Source of the DNA: an uncultured Lachnospiraceae bacterium
GTDB lineage: Bacteria > Bacillota > Clostridia > Lachnospirales > Lachnospiraceae
NCBI GenBank assembly: GCA_902463835.1
Contig: CABQGZ010000256.1
Coordinates: 1-5,544 of the forward strand
Length of the DNA stretch: 5,544 nt
Direction: 5' to 3'
The notes below the pieces were generated by a model. It was given only the letters and a program-made list of their open reading frames with translations, was not told where the DNA came from and did no database searches. The position numbers and the translations under genes are program-made. This document shows, piece after piece, positions 1-5,491 of the stretch; the stretch's first letter is position 1; each line of letters opens with the position of its first letter.

Positions 1-2
1 CT

Positions 3-1010
3 GCCGGACAGACCGATATATCCACTGATATTGGCGGAATTTCAGACAAGCTGGTACCCTGGTTTCACACATATTTTCCAAATACATATTTCCATGTGAA
101 CCATGTGCCGATAACATCCTATGACCATTATACAGGCAGCCAGGGAGCAGATAATTATGCAGCTTACTTCAACAAATACAATACATCTGTTCTCGCAAAA
201 TTAGGAAGCGGCGCCGGAAAAACGATTAGCACCGACTGTTATCCGTTTGTGAGGAAACAGACGAACGGCTTCTTTGGCTGGGGGGCAGTCAGCGGTATTG
301 TGGAAGAGTATTTACAGAACATGTTGATCGCTGCAAAGAGTGCAAAGGACTACAGCGGATCGAACGGGAATGGAAATGTCACCTTCGGAATGTGCATACA
401 GACCTTTGAGGCTACCTCATCGGATGGCAAAAAGAGCCGTGATATTACAAAATCGGAAGAAGTGTCGCTCCAGCTTTACACAGGGATGGCTCTTGGGGCG
501 GACATGTTCGAATATTTTACGTATAACAGCGGCAGCAATATCAGCGGTATCATGAACGCGGATGGGACAAAACGTATCTATGATCTTGTAAAGGACGCAA
601 ATGAGAATGCATTGTGCTTTGCGGATGTGGTAAACAGTTTTCAATGGCAGGGCATCATGACGAGCAATGGAACAAGTAAGAACGCAAATAAGAATGCATT
701 TAATTCTGTATCCGGCATGGTGCTTACAGATGCAGAAAACGGAGTGCTCGGCAGTGTTTCTTCCGCGCATGATGCTGTGGTAGGATGCTTTACCAGGAAT
801 AATCAGGACGGCTATATGGTTGTCAATTATAATGATCCAGCAGCAGTTACCGACAATAACAGTGTGACACTCACATTTGCAGGCTGTACGAAGGCGAGAG
901 TCTACACCAGCAGCAACGGCGTATTGCAGAGCCAGATTGTTGATCTTGTGGGCGGCTCTTATACATGCTCGATTGCGCCGGGAAATGCGTGTTTTGTGAT
1001 TCCTGTATGA
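3..1010 (+). CDS. Partial TIM-barrel glycoside hydrolase-like protein, C-terminal part (probably secreted)
   Basis: This is the 3' part of a gene that begins upstream. The frame is open from the first base triplet at position 3, so the GTG at 96 is an internal Val and not a start; 335 codons are visible. The protein aligns along its whole visible length with the next gene product. Shared blocks are NHVP (Asn at base 99), DHY, a YP pair, FGxCxQTF, GMALGAxxFEYF, a KRIYDLVKxANE helix, and a C-terminal beta-sandwich with VGC, GYMxVNYxDP and PGxxxFxIPV. This is the layout of a TIM barrel followed by a small beta domain, as in several glycoside hydrolase families. No CAZy family can be named with confidence. 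The chain is rich in Ser, Asn, Gly and Thr and poor in charge compared with its paralogue, which suggests an extracellular enzyme; a signal peptide would lie outside the window. The stop codon overlaps the next start as ATGA. Confidence 0.85.
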   Translation, partial: AGQTDISTDIGGISDKLVPWFHTYFPNTYFHVNHVPITSYDHYTGSQGADNYAAYFNKYNTSVLAKLGSGAGKTISTDCYPFVRKQTNGFFGWGAVSGIVEEYLQNMLIAAKSAKDYSGSNGNGNVTFGMCIQTFEATSSDGKKSRDITKSEEVSLQLYTGMALGADMFEYFTYNSGSNISGIMNADGTKRIYDLVKDANENALCFADVVNSFQWQGIMTSNGTSKNANKNAFNSVSGMVLTDAENGVLGSVSSAHDAVVGCFTRNNQDGYMVVNYNDPAAVTDNNSVTLTFAGCTKARVYTSSNGVLQSQIVDLVGGSYTCSIAPGNACFVIPV

Positions 1011-1989
1011 GAAAACCGAATATGAATAAAAGATTTATAAAGTTTGCCGATCTTCCGCCGAATCCGCTGGATAAAGAGGATTTAAAAAACTACATGGAGC
1101 TTGGCATGAATGTATGTCTTCTTACAGAAGATCATGTAAAAATGGTGGAAGACGGTAAATTGAGCGGGATATATAAGGAAGCTGTCAGGAACATTGAGAA
1201 GACGGGAATGGATGTATGGATTCGCAATATGTACAATGATTCCGATTACTTTGTGTGCGATGCGGATAAAACGGGTTCTAATTACGGTTCCATGTATCAG
1301 TTAAGTGCGAGAAATATTACGACAGAATTTGATGAATTTCCGCAGGTGACAGGCTTTTATATGGCAGATGAAGCATATATGTACACATTGCCCCGGGAGG
1401 TTCCCATAAGCTGGATGCAGAAAAATCCGCATTTGTTTGCTTCTTTCGATAAGATCGTAAAGCTGGTGGAATGGAAAAACAAGTATTATCCGGATCAGTT
1501 CTGGCATATGAACCATGTGCCGGGGCAGAGCTGGGATCACTATTTGCCAAAAGACGGCAGAATATATGATTATGAAGCTTTTCTGACGGAGTATACGGAA
1601 ACCATACTGAAGAAGCTGCAGGGGGGAGGCCGCAGTATCTGCATTGATAATTATCCCCTGATCGGAGAAGATTATATAGAGCCGGATTATCTGCACGATC
1701 TGTTGGTGGCATCGACCGTTGCGAAAAGGTATAATGATAAGGCAAAAGAGGCGGATAAAGCGATCTTCGGTATCTGCCTGCAGACATTTCATGCCCACGC
1801 AATTCTGGATGACAGGCATAGAGATATCGTATCTGCTGAGGAAATAACCTTTCAGATGTATGTGGGAATGGCTTTAGGGGCAAGGCTTTTTGAGTATTTT
1901 TGTTATCGCTCCTACGATGACAGTATGATCGGAATTATGGATCTGGAAGGTCAAAAACGTATTTATGATCTTGTCAAGGCTGCGAATGA
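570..1989 (+). repeat. Diverged tandem gene duplication, best preserved at 570-604 and 1955-1989
   Basis: The two adjacent glycosidase-like genes come from a duplication. The DNA trace is strongest in the codons for KRIYDLVKxANE: bases 570-604 and 1955-1989 match at 30 of 35 positions. A second trace is the 12-base string aaccatgtgccg, found at both 100-111 and 1511-1522. Elsewhere similarity is clear only in protein, so the duplication is old or held by selection at these sites. Confidence 0.75.
1007..1010 (+). promoter_or_regulatory. ATGA stop-start overlap between the paralogous genes
   Basis: The TGA stop of the upstream gene (1008-1010) shares bases with the ATG at 1007-1009. No good Shine-Dalgarno sequence precedes it, which fits reinitiation by ribosomes finishing the upstream gene. 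This would tie the amounts of the two paralogues together. ATG 1022 remains an alternative start. Confidence 0.55.
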
Positions 1990-2371
1990 ACGGATTGCCG
2001 GGCTGGAAGAGATTCTATGTGAATTTGATACAAAGGGAACATTTGTGGTGCCGGGAGAACTGTGCACGGAAAATACAGCTGCTTTTATATTAGCCAAGGA
2101 TCTGTTTCTTGCAGATGAGCATATTTCAGTTAGCGCCGACTATGATACGCTGGTTGGATGTCTGGAAAGAGATGGCGAAAGAGGATATATGCTTGTAAAT
2201 TATACGGATCCGAAAAGGGAACATGTTGATCGGATTAAGGTTAGAATACCCGGCGCCAAGAAGCTATGCGTTTATTTAGAGGATACAAAGAAGATCTTTT
2301 CTATGGATGAGGCAGGAGTTTCCATTGTACTTAAGCCAGGTGACGGAGTGTTTATCTTACCAATAGTTTGA
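1007..2371 (+). CDS. TIM-barrel glycoside hydrolase-like protein, cytoplasmic paralogue of the upstream gene
   Basis: This is a 454-residue protein with no signal peptide or membrane segment and a highly charged sequence, so it is probably cytoplasmic. The start was chosen at ATG 1007, which overlaps the previous stop as ATGA and fits translational coupling. ATG 1022 is possible. ATG 965 would add 14 residues read out of frame through the conserved C-terminus of the upstream gene and is unlikely. Visible motifs are GFYMADEA (Gly116, Asp121, Glu122), NHVP (169-172), YP (216-217), QTF (259-261), GMALGARLFEYF (287-298, Glu296) and KRIYDLVK (317-324), then a C-terminal beta domain with a VGC motif near residue 384. 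The G-x-x-x-x-DE pattern resembles a barrel strand-end acid motif (often DEP) in putative glycosidases. Glu122 and Glu296 are candidate catalytic acids by inference only. The neighbouring esterase and beta-propeller genes support a role in glycan breakdown. Substrate and exact family are unknown. Confidence 0.88.
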   Translation: MRKPNMNKRFIKFADLPPNPLDKEDLKNYMELGMNVCLLTEDHVKMVEDGKLSGIYKEAVRNIEKTGMDVWIRNMYNDSDYFVCDADKTGSNYGSMYQLSARNITTEFDEFPQVTGFYMADEAYMYTLPREVPISWMQKNPHLFASFDKIVKLVEWKNKYYPDQFWHMNHVPGQSWDHYLPKDGRIYDYEAFLTEYTETILKKLQGGGRSICIDNYPLIGEDYIEPDYLHDLLVASTVAKRYNDKAKEADKAIFGICLQTFHAHAILDDRHRDIVSAEEITFQMYVGMALGARLFEYFCYRSYDDSMIGIMDLEGQKRIYDLVKAANERIAGLEEILCEFDTKGTFVVPGELCTENTAAFILAKDLFLADEHISVSADYDTLVGCLERDGERGYMLVNYTDPKREHVDRIKVRIPGAKKLCVYLEDTKKIFSMDEAGVSIVLKPGDGVFILPIV

Positions 2372-2377
2372 GGTGAT
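2370..2377 (+). promoter_or_regulatory. Ribosome binding site GAGGTGAT that decides the SGNH gene start
   Basis: GAGGTGAT matches the anti-Shine-Dalgarno end of 16S rRNA over eight bases and begins within the stop codon of the upstream gene. With the GAGG core at 2370-2373 the spacing to GTG 2382 is 8 bases, which is ideal. GTG 2373 and ATG 2376 lie inside or directly against the site and are unlikely starts. Confidence 0.7.
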
Positions 2378-2381
2378 GAAA

Positions 2382-2939
2382 GTGAGAAAAATCGTTTTGC
2401 TGGGTGATTCCATACGGCAGATCGGGTATGGAAAAAAAGTAGAAGAAATGATGAAATCTTACTTCCAGGTATGGCAGCCGGAGGACAATTGCCGTTTTGC
2501 CAAGTACACGCTGCGCCTGCTCTTTGAATGTCAGGAGCAGATCAAAGGGGCGGATGTCATTCACTGGAACAATGGTCTGTGGGATGTGTGTGATATTTTG
2601 GGAGACGGACCATTTTCGCCGATGGACGAATACATGGAAAATATGCTGCGCATTGCAGACATCCTGCTAAAGTGGGGAAAAAATGTGATTTTTGCAACTA
2701 CAACGCCCACGCACCCGGATTATATGTACGGGGCTTATGAGCGAACCAGACAGTACAATGAGAAGCTGGTTCCAGAGTTGGAAAAGCGAGGGGTGAGGAT
2801 CAATGACTTATTCGCTGTTATGGACGGACATCGGCTGGATGGCATCTGTGCGGATCAGATACACTTAAACGAACTGGGGATCGAGCTCTGTGCACAGCAG
2901 GTGGTGAAGGAGATCCGGGCAGCACTTGGAGAGCAGTAA
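2382..2939 (+). CDS. SGNH/GDSL-family hydrolase, putative carbohydrate esterase
   Basis: This 185-residue protein starts at GTG 2382 and reads MRKIVLLGDSIRQIG, the typical first strand and block I of SGNH hydrolases, with Ser10 as the likely nucleophile. HWNNGLWD at 61-68 sits where the family has its block III Asn (Asn63 or Asn64). DQIHLN, with Asp158 and His161, is the block V Asp-x-x-His pair that completes the triad. There is no signal peptide, so it is probably cytoplasmic. Families with this fold remove acetyl or other acyl groups from sugars or lipids. Between two glycosidase-like genes, deacylation of imported oligosaccharides is the best guess, but the substrate is not readable from sequence. 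The length is normal for a compact single-domain SGNH enzyme. It starts 10 bases after the upstream stop and is likely co-translated with it. Annotation from ATG 2376 would add two residues with poor ribosome binding site spacing. Confidence 0.9.
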   Translation: MRKIVLLGDSIRQIGYGKKVEEMMKSYFQVWQPEDNCRFAKYTLRLLFECQEQIKGADVIHWNNGLWDVCDILGDGPFSPMDEYMENMLRIADILLKWGKNVIFATTTPTHPDYMYGAYERTRQYNEKLVPELEKRGVRINDLFAVMDGHRLDGICADQIHLNELGIELCAQQVVKEIRAALGEQ

Positions 2940-2965
2940 AGAGAAGAATAGCTGAAAAATGGCTT

Positions 2966-2972
2966 AGGAGGT
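2966..2972 (+). promoter_or_regulatory. Strong ribosome binding site AGGAGGT for the beta-propeller gene
   Basis: A full AGGAGGT lies 7 bases before ATG 2980 and only 4 bases before GTG 2977, so ATG 2980 is the preferred start. It is one of the strongest ribosome binding sites in the window. Confidence 0.75.
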
Positions 2973-2979
2973 CTGGGTG

Positions 2980-4026
2980 ATGACACATACAGAGAATTTT
3001 GGATATCATGCAGAGCATGCCGTCAAGGCGATGGAAATGGTAGACTATTACGTGTGGGATTGTTCCGTAATCAAATCTGGCGGAAAGTATCATATGTTTT
3101 CTTCCAGATGGGACAAGCGTCTGGGATTTGGTTGGAACTGGTGTTTTAACAGTGAGATTGTTCACTGTGTATCCGATACGCCGGAAGGACCATACCAATT
3201 TCAGAATGTGGTGCTTCCACGCCGGGGCAGAGAATATTTTGACGGAATGAACACCCATAACACCAGCATCAAGGAATACGATGGAAAATTTTATCTCTAT
3301 TATATGGGGACAACTTATGGGGGAGATATTCCGGGAATCGGAGATGAGATTCCGGAATCGTATGCGCTGGAGACATGGAACCGGAAGCGGATCGGCATTG
3401 CTGTGGCGGATGATATCGATGGGAAATTTGTCAGACGAGATACGCCGCTTCTTGCACCCAGAGACTGCAGCCACTGGGACTGTACAATCATGACCAACCC
3501 ATCAGTAGCTATCCTGCCGGACGGAAAGACATACATGATCTACAAATCACGACGGGCGATTGGAAAACCGCTGCAGCTTGGAATTGCGGTGGCCGACAGA
3601 CCGGACGGAACCTTTGAGCGGCTGTCCGATGAGCCAATCCTTAATTTTGACGACGAGGATTGTCATATCGAAGATCCGTTCCTATGGTATGACGAGAGAC
3701 GCAGGAAGTTTTGTCTGATTGCCAAGGATGACAGCAAGAATGGTTCTTATGGCATTACGGGAGAGTGGGGGAGCGGATTCTATGCGGAGAGCGATGACTG
3801 CATCCACTTTGAGATTGCGCCCCACCCCAAGGTATACTCAAGGGGCATAAAGTGGACGGATGGCAGGGAGACAATACAGGGCAATCTGGAGCGGCCATCG
3901 CTTCTGTTCGATGAAGAGGGACGGCCAAACCATCTCTTTTGTGCCAGCGGGTATGGGGAGACTCCCTATGATTTTAAAGGAAATACTTATATTGTCTGTA
4001 TGAAGCTGATGGAGGGGAATTCTTAA
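2980..4026 (+). CDS. Five-bladed beta-propeller glycoside hydrolase-like protein (GH43/GH117-like)
   Basis: This 348-residue protein has repeated blade motifs: WDCSVIKSGGKYHMFSSRW (Asp27 near the start), HNTSIKEYDGKFYLYYMG, TNPSVAILPDGKTYMIYKS, HIEDPFLWYDE (Glu231, Asp232) and LERPSLLFDEEGRP (Glu304). This pattern of short acidic or Asn-Pro motifs, each followed by a strand pair, is that of five-bladed propeller glycosidases of the GH32/43/68/117 type. In such enzymes the acids near the blade centres act in catalysis, so Asp27, Asp232 and Glu304 are the best candidates by position. There is no signal peptide, suggesting action on imported oligosaccharides. Database names for such proteins are often just glycoside hydrolase family protein or sucrase. 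The exact CAZy family and substrate cannot be assigned. It starts 40 bases after the SGNH gene with no terminator between and belongs to the same operon. Confidence 0.85.
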   Translation: MTHTENFGYHAEHAVKAMEMVDYYVWDCSVIKSGGKYHMFSSRWDKRLGFGWNWCFNSEIVHCVSDTPEGPYQFQNVVLPRRGREYFDGMNTHNTSIKEYDGKFYLYYMGTTYGGDIPGIGDEIPESYALETWNRKRIGIAVADDIDGKFVRRDTPLLAPRDCSHWDCTIMTNPSVAILPDGKTYMIYKSRRAIGKPLQLGIAVADRPDGTFERLSDEPILNFDDEDCHIEDPFLWYDERRRKFCLIAKDDSKNGSYGITGEWGSGFYAESDDCIHFEIAPHPKVYSRGIKWTDGRETIQGNLERPSLLFDEEGRPNHLFCASGYGETPYDFKGNTYIVCMKLMEGNS

Positions 4027-4059
4027 GCGATGGAAAAAGGAGAGATTCACCTGAGGAAA

Positions 4060-4063
4060 GGAG
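4060..4063 (+). promoter_or_regulatory. Ribosome binding site GGAG for the 41-residue peptide
   Basis: GGAG, within the purine-rich stretch from 4053 to 4067, lies 9 bases before ATG 4073. The nearer ATG at 4068 is only 4 bases away and its frame stops after three codons, so 4073 is the start of the small gene. Confidence 0.55.
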
Positions 4064-4072
4064 AAAGATGCA

Positions 4073-4198
4073 ATGGTAAAAAAAGAACACTATGAGGCAC
4101 CCGAGATGGAACTTGTTGCTTTTGAGGAGAATGTATTTTGTCTGGACAGTGTAGAGCAGGGAGACGATAAGGAGTGGGAGTATGGGAGCCTCTGGTAA
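4073..4198 (+). CDS. Small 41-residue acidic peptide of the YxxPEME type, function unknown
   Basis: The peptide begins MVKKEHYEAPEMELVAFEEN, continues VFCLDSVEQGDDKEWEYGSL and ends in Trp. It has a Lys-rich start, a YEAPEMELVAFE core, one Cys (Cys23) and an acidic tail. From general knowledge, Clostridia encode many short peptides of about 40-60 residues with a Y-x-x-PE-x-E-hydrophobic-x-F-E core and a variable Ser, Thr or Cys-bearing tail, often near surface-protein genes; their role is not established. The ribosome binding site, sensible codon use and position between two real genes (46 and 52 base gaps) support translation. It carries no signal peptide or membrane segment. No peptide-modifying enzyme such as a radical SAM protein or protease is present in the window, so a modified-peptide role is only a possibility. 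It is easily missed because of its length. Confidence 0.65.
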   Translation: MVKKEHYEAPEMELVAFEENVFCLDSVEQGDDKEWEYGSLW

Positions 4199-4236
4199 GA
4201 TTAAAAACGGTCAATTGGGATGTCACGGGAGAGAGG

Positions 4237-4242
4237 AAGGAG
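4237..4242 (+). promoter_or_regulatory. Ribosome binding site AAGGAG for the secreted cohesin-like gene
   Basis: AAGGAG lies 8 bases before ATG 4251. This fixes the start at 4251 rather than at the in-frame ATG 4182, which lies inside the small peptide gene, has no Shine-Dalgarno site and would bury the signal peptide 23 residues into the protein. Confidence 0.75.
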
Positions 4243-4250
4243 AGACACTT

Positions 4251-5339
4251 ATGTACAAACATAAATCAAATCATTTTTGCAAAGCAGTGACGGCAGGAAT
4301 ACTCTCAGCGGTGCTGGTGCTGTCAGGAGTATGTATTTTACCGGGTGCAGGTCACAAGGCGCAGGCAGCGGAAACCTACTATTGGACGGAAGAATTTGCA
4401 GATATCGGCAGCTACGTCGAAGGAACGACAGAAAGAGTGGCACCAAAACCGACGAATGAGCAGCATAGAGACTGGCTGTTTGCCGGATGGTTTACCGATG
4501 GGACATGTACGACTCCCTATACCGGAATATCCGGAAAGGCGGTGGCGAAGTTTGTGCGGTCGGAAGTGTTGAGTGTAAAGACCCAGATTCTGGCCAACAC
4601 AGATTTGGAGCATCCCTCCGGTAAGCTGCGGATCGTGTCGACGGTGGACAGCCTGGATTACAAGGTGACCGGGTTTGATATTACGATCAACGGCACAAAG
4701 AGAAGCTTTGAAAGCACTAAGGCATACCGGAAAATCGTAGCCAGCGAGGGAGGCGTTGCAGTGGGGTATCAGCCCCAGGATCTCTCGGGGGACGCCAGAT
4801 ATTTTATCACGGGAACCCTGACCGGAATCCCTGCCACTGCCGTATCCCAGGGGATTCTTGTCACCCCCTGGTGGGAGACGATGGACGGAACGAAGGTAGA
4901 GGGCGTCAGCAGATATGCCAGGGTAGATGACGCATACAACCAGATCTGTAATGTGCCGATCCGCCTGTATGATGAGGAAGATGTGGCAGCGGGGTATCTG
5001 GAGGTGGCCTATGACTCCAGCGTATTTACCTATGTGGGCAGTGATGCTGGAAGTGTGTTTGAAGAGATGGAGACGGCGGACGCAGCGAAGGATGGCAAGC
5101 GAATTGTGCGCTGTGTGGGAAATGTAAAAGATATCTCAAAGAATAAAAGGGCGAATGGGTTGTATATCAATCTGAGATTCCAGTTAGCAAAGGACGCAGT
5201 ACTTTCACAGGATGCGGTATTTGAAGTGTCAGGAGCAGAATTCTATGATAATGGGGAAGCGAAAAAGGACACGTATGTTCCGGAAGGGGTATACAGGATG
5301 CTTGCCGTGAGCGGAGCAAAGGCTGCGAGAAAATGGTGA
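4251..5339 (+). CDS. Secreted protein with Listeria-Bacteroides-type repeat and C-terminal cohesin-like domain
   Basis: This is a 362-residue protein. Residues 1-40 form a signal peptide: a Lys/His-rich start, a hydrophobic core around 12-30, then AQAAE with cleavage likely after Ala39 or Ala40. Cys28 is not in a good lipobox, because Val precedes it. Residues 75-102 (WLFAGWFTD, ending KAVAKFV) match the Listeria-Bacteroides (InlB B-type, beta-grasp) repeat. Residues of about 105-228 form a middle domain with LRIVSTVDSLDYKVTGF and VTPWWETMDGT, a pattern I associate with secreted Clostridia proteins but cannot name. Residues of about 232-355, with VPIRLYDEEDVAAGYLEVAY, DSSVFTYVG and later LYINLRFQL, resemble the cohesin fold (a domain that binds dockerins in cellulosomes). 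No LPXTG signal, dockerin or SLH domain is seen, so the protein may be released or held non-covalently. It lies 52 bases after the small peptide gene, probably in the same transcript. A role in scaffolding or glycan binding is inferred. Confidence 0.85.
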   Translation: MYKHKSNHFCKAVTAGILSAVLVLSGVCILPGAGHKAQAAETYYWTEEFADIGSYVEGTTERVAPKPTNEQHRDWLFAGWFTDGTCTTPYTGISGKAVAKFVRSEVLSVKTQILANTDLEHPSGKLRIVSTVDSLDYKVTGFDITINGTKRSFESTKAYRKIVASEGGVAVGYQPQDLSGDARYFITGTLTGIPATAVSQGILVTPWWETMDGTKVEGVSRYARVDDAYNQICNVPIRLYDEEDVAAGYLEVAYDSSVFTYVGSDAGSVFEEMETADAAKDGKRIVRCVGNVKDISKNKRANGLYINLRFQLAKDAVLSQDAVFEVSGAEFYDNGEAKKDTYVPEGVYRMLAVSGAKAARKW

Positions 5340-5352
5340 ATAAAAATTTTAT

Positions 5353-5381
5353 TTGCATTTTACCAAAACCCATGCTACAAT
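5353..5381 (+). promoter_or_regulatory. Probable sigma-A promoter with extended -10
   Basis: TTGCAT at 5353-5358 and TACAAT at 5376-5381 are separated by 17 bases. TGC directly before TACAAT gives an extended -10 element, which can make up for the weak -35 (only TTG matches). Transcription would start near 5388. It lies just after the cohesin-like gene and reads toward the partial gene at the window end, so that gene probably has its own transcript. Confidence 0.6.
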
Positions 5382-5387
5382 GACTTC

Positions 5388-5491
5388 AAAGCATATTTTC
5401 ATTTCTAATACGGCGCGGGAAGACCGGACATCAACGGCCGTGAATGGATGGTACAGCCATCGTCAAAACAATCTGTTTTTCAGGGAAATTC
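5388..5491 (+). other. Structured 5' leader candidate of about 104 bases
   Basis: The stretch from the predicted transcription start to the next ATG has no supported coding region. It can form several helices. AAAGCAT at 5388-5394 pairs with ATGCTTT at 5492-5498, and after a small internal loop TTTC 5397-5400 pairs with GAAA 5485-5488. Inside, ACGGC 5410-5414 pairs with GCCGT 5437-5441, and GATGG 5447-5451 pairs with CCATC 5457-5461 around a TACAG loop. It does not match any riboswitch consensus I know. It could be an ordinary leader, a translation-control element or an unrecognised RNA motif. Confidence 0.35.

Noticed and set aside
96..98. GTG at 96 as the start of the first gene
   Set aside because: The frame is open upstream to the window edge, and the residues before it (PNTYFHV) align with the paralogue (PDQFWHM), so the gene is truncated by the window and not started here.
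965..1006. N-terminal Cys-rich extension (CAGKCVFCDSC) on the second glycosidase-like protein, looking like a metal-cluster motif
   Set aside because: It is an out-of-frame reading of the conserved C-terminus of the upstream gene (CSIAPGNACFVIPV). The ATGA start at 1007 or ATG 1022 is more plausible.
1301..1883. Two overlapping reverse-strand open frames of 172 and 188 codons
   Set aside because: Both lie opposite the conserved core of the second glycosidase-like gene and show no recognisable protein features.
2818..3474. Long reverse-strand open frame of 218 codons
   Set aside because: It lies opposite two well-supported genes, has no ribosome binding site or recognisable motifs, and is Pro/His/Ser-rich as expected for a shadow frame.
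4030..4095. 21-codon ORF starting MEKGEIHLRKGER
   Set aside because: It has no ribosome binding site, is made mostly of the purine-rich ribosome-binding stretch of the next gene, and overlaps the better supported peptide at 4073.
4182..4250. N-terminal extension of the cohesin-like protein from ATG 4182
   Set aside because: It overlaps the small peptide gene, lacks a Shine-Dalgarno site and would place the signal peptide internally; ATG 4251 has a good AAGGAG site.
5339..5353. A/T-rich palindrome (AATAAAA-A-TTTTATT) after the cohesin-like gene as a terminator
   Set aside because: It has no GC pairs and essentially no loop, so it would not act as a normal intrinsic terminator. It may just reflect AT-rich promoter DNA.
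5388..5491. T-box or known riboswitch in the leader, suggested by GGATGGTACAGCC
   Set aside because: The string is only loosely like the T-box GGTGGTACCGCG bulge. It forms its own simple hairpin, and no other T-box, c-di-GMP, cobalamin, TPP, SAM or similar consensus parts are present.
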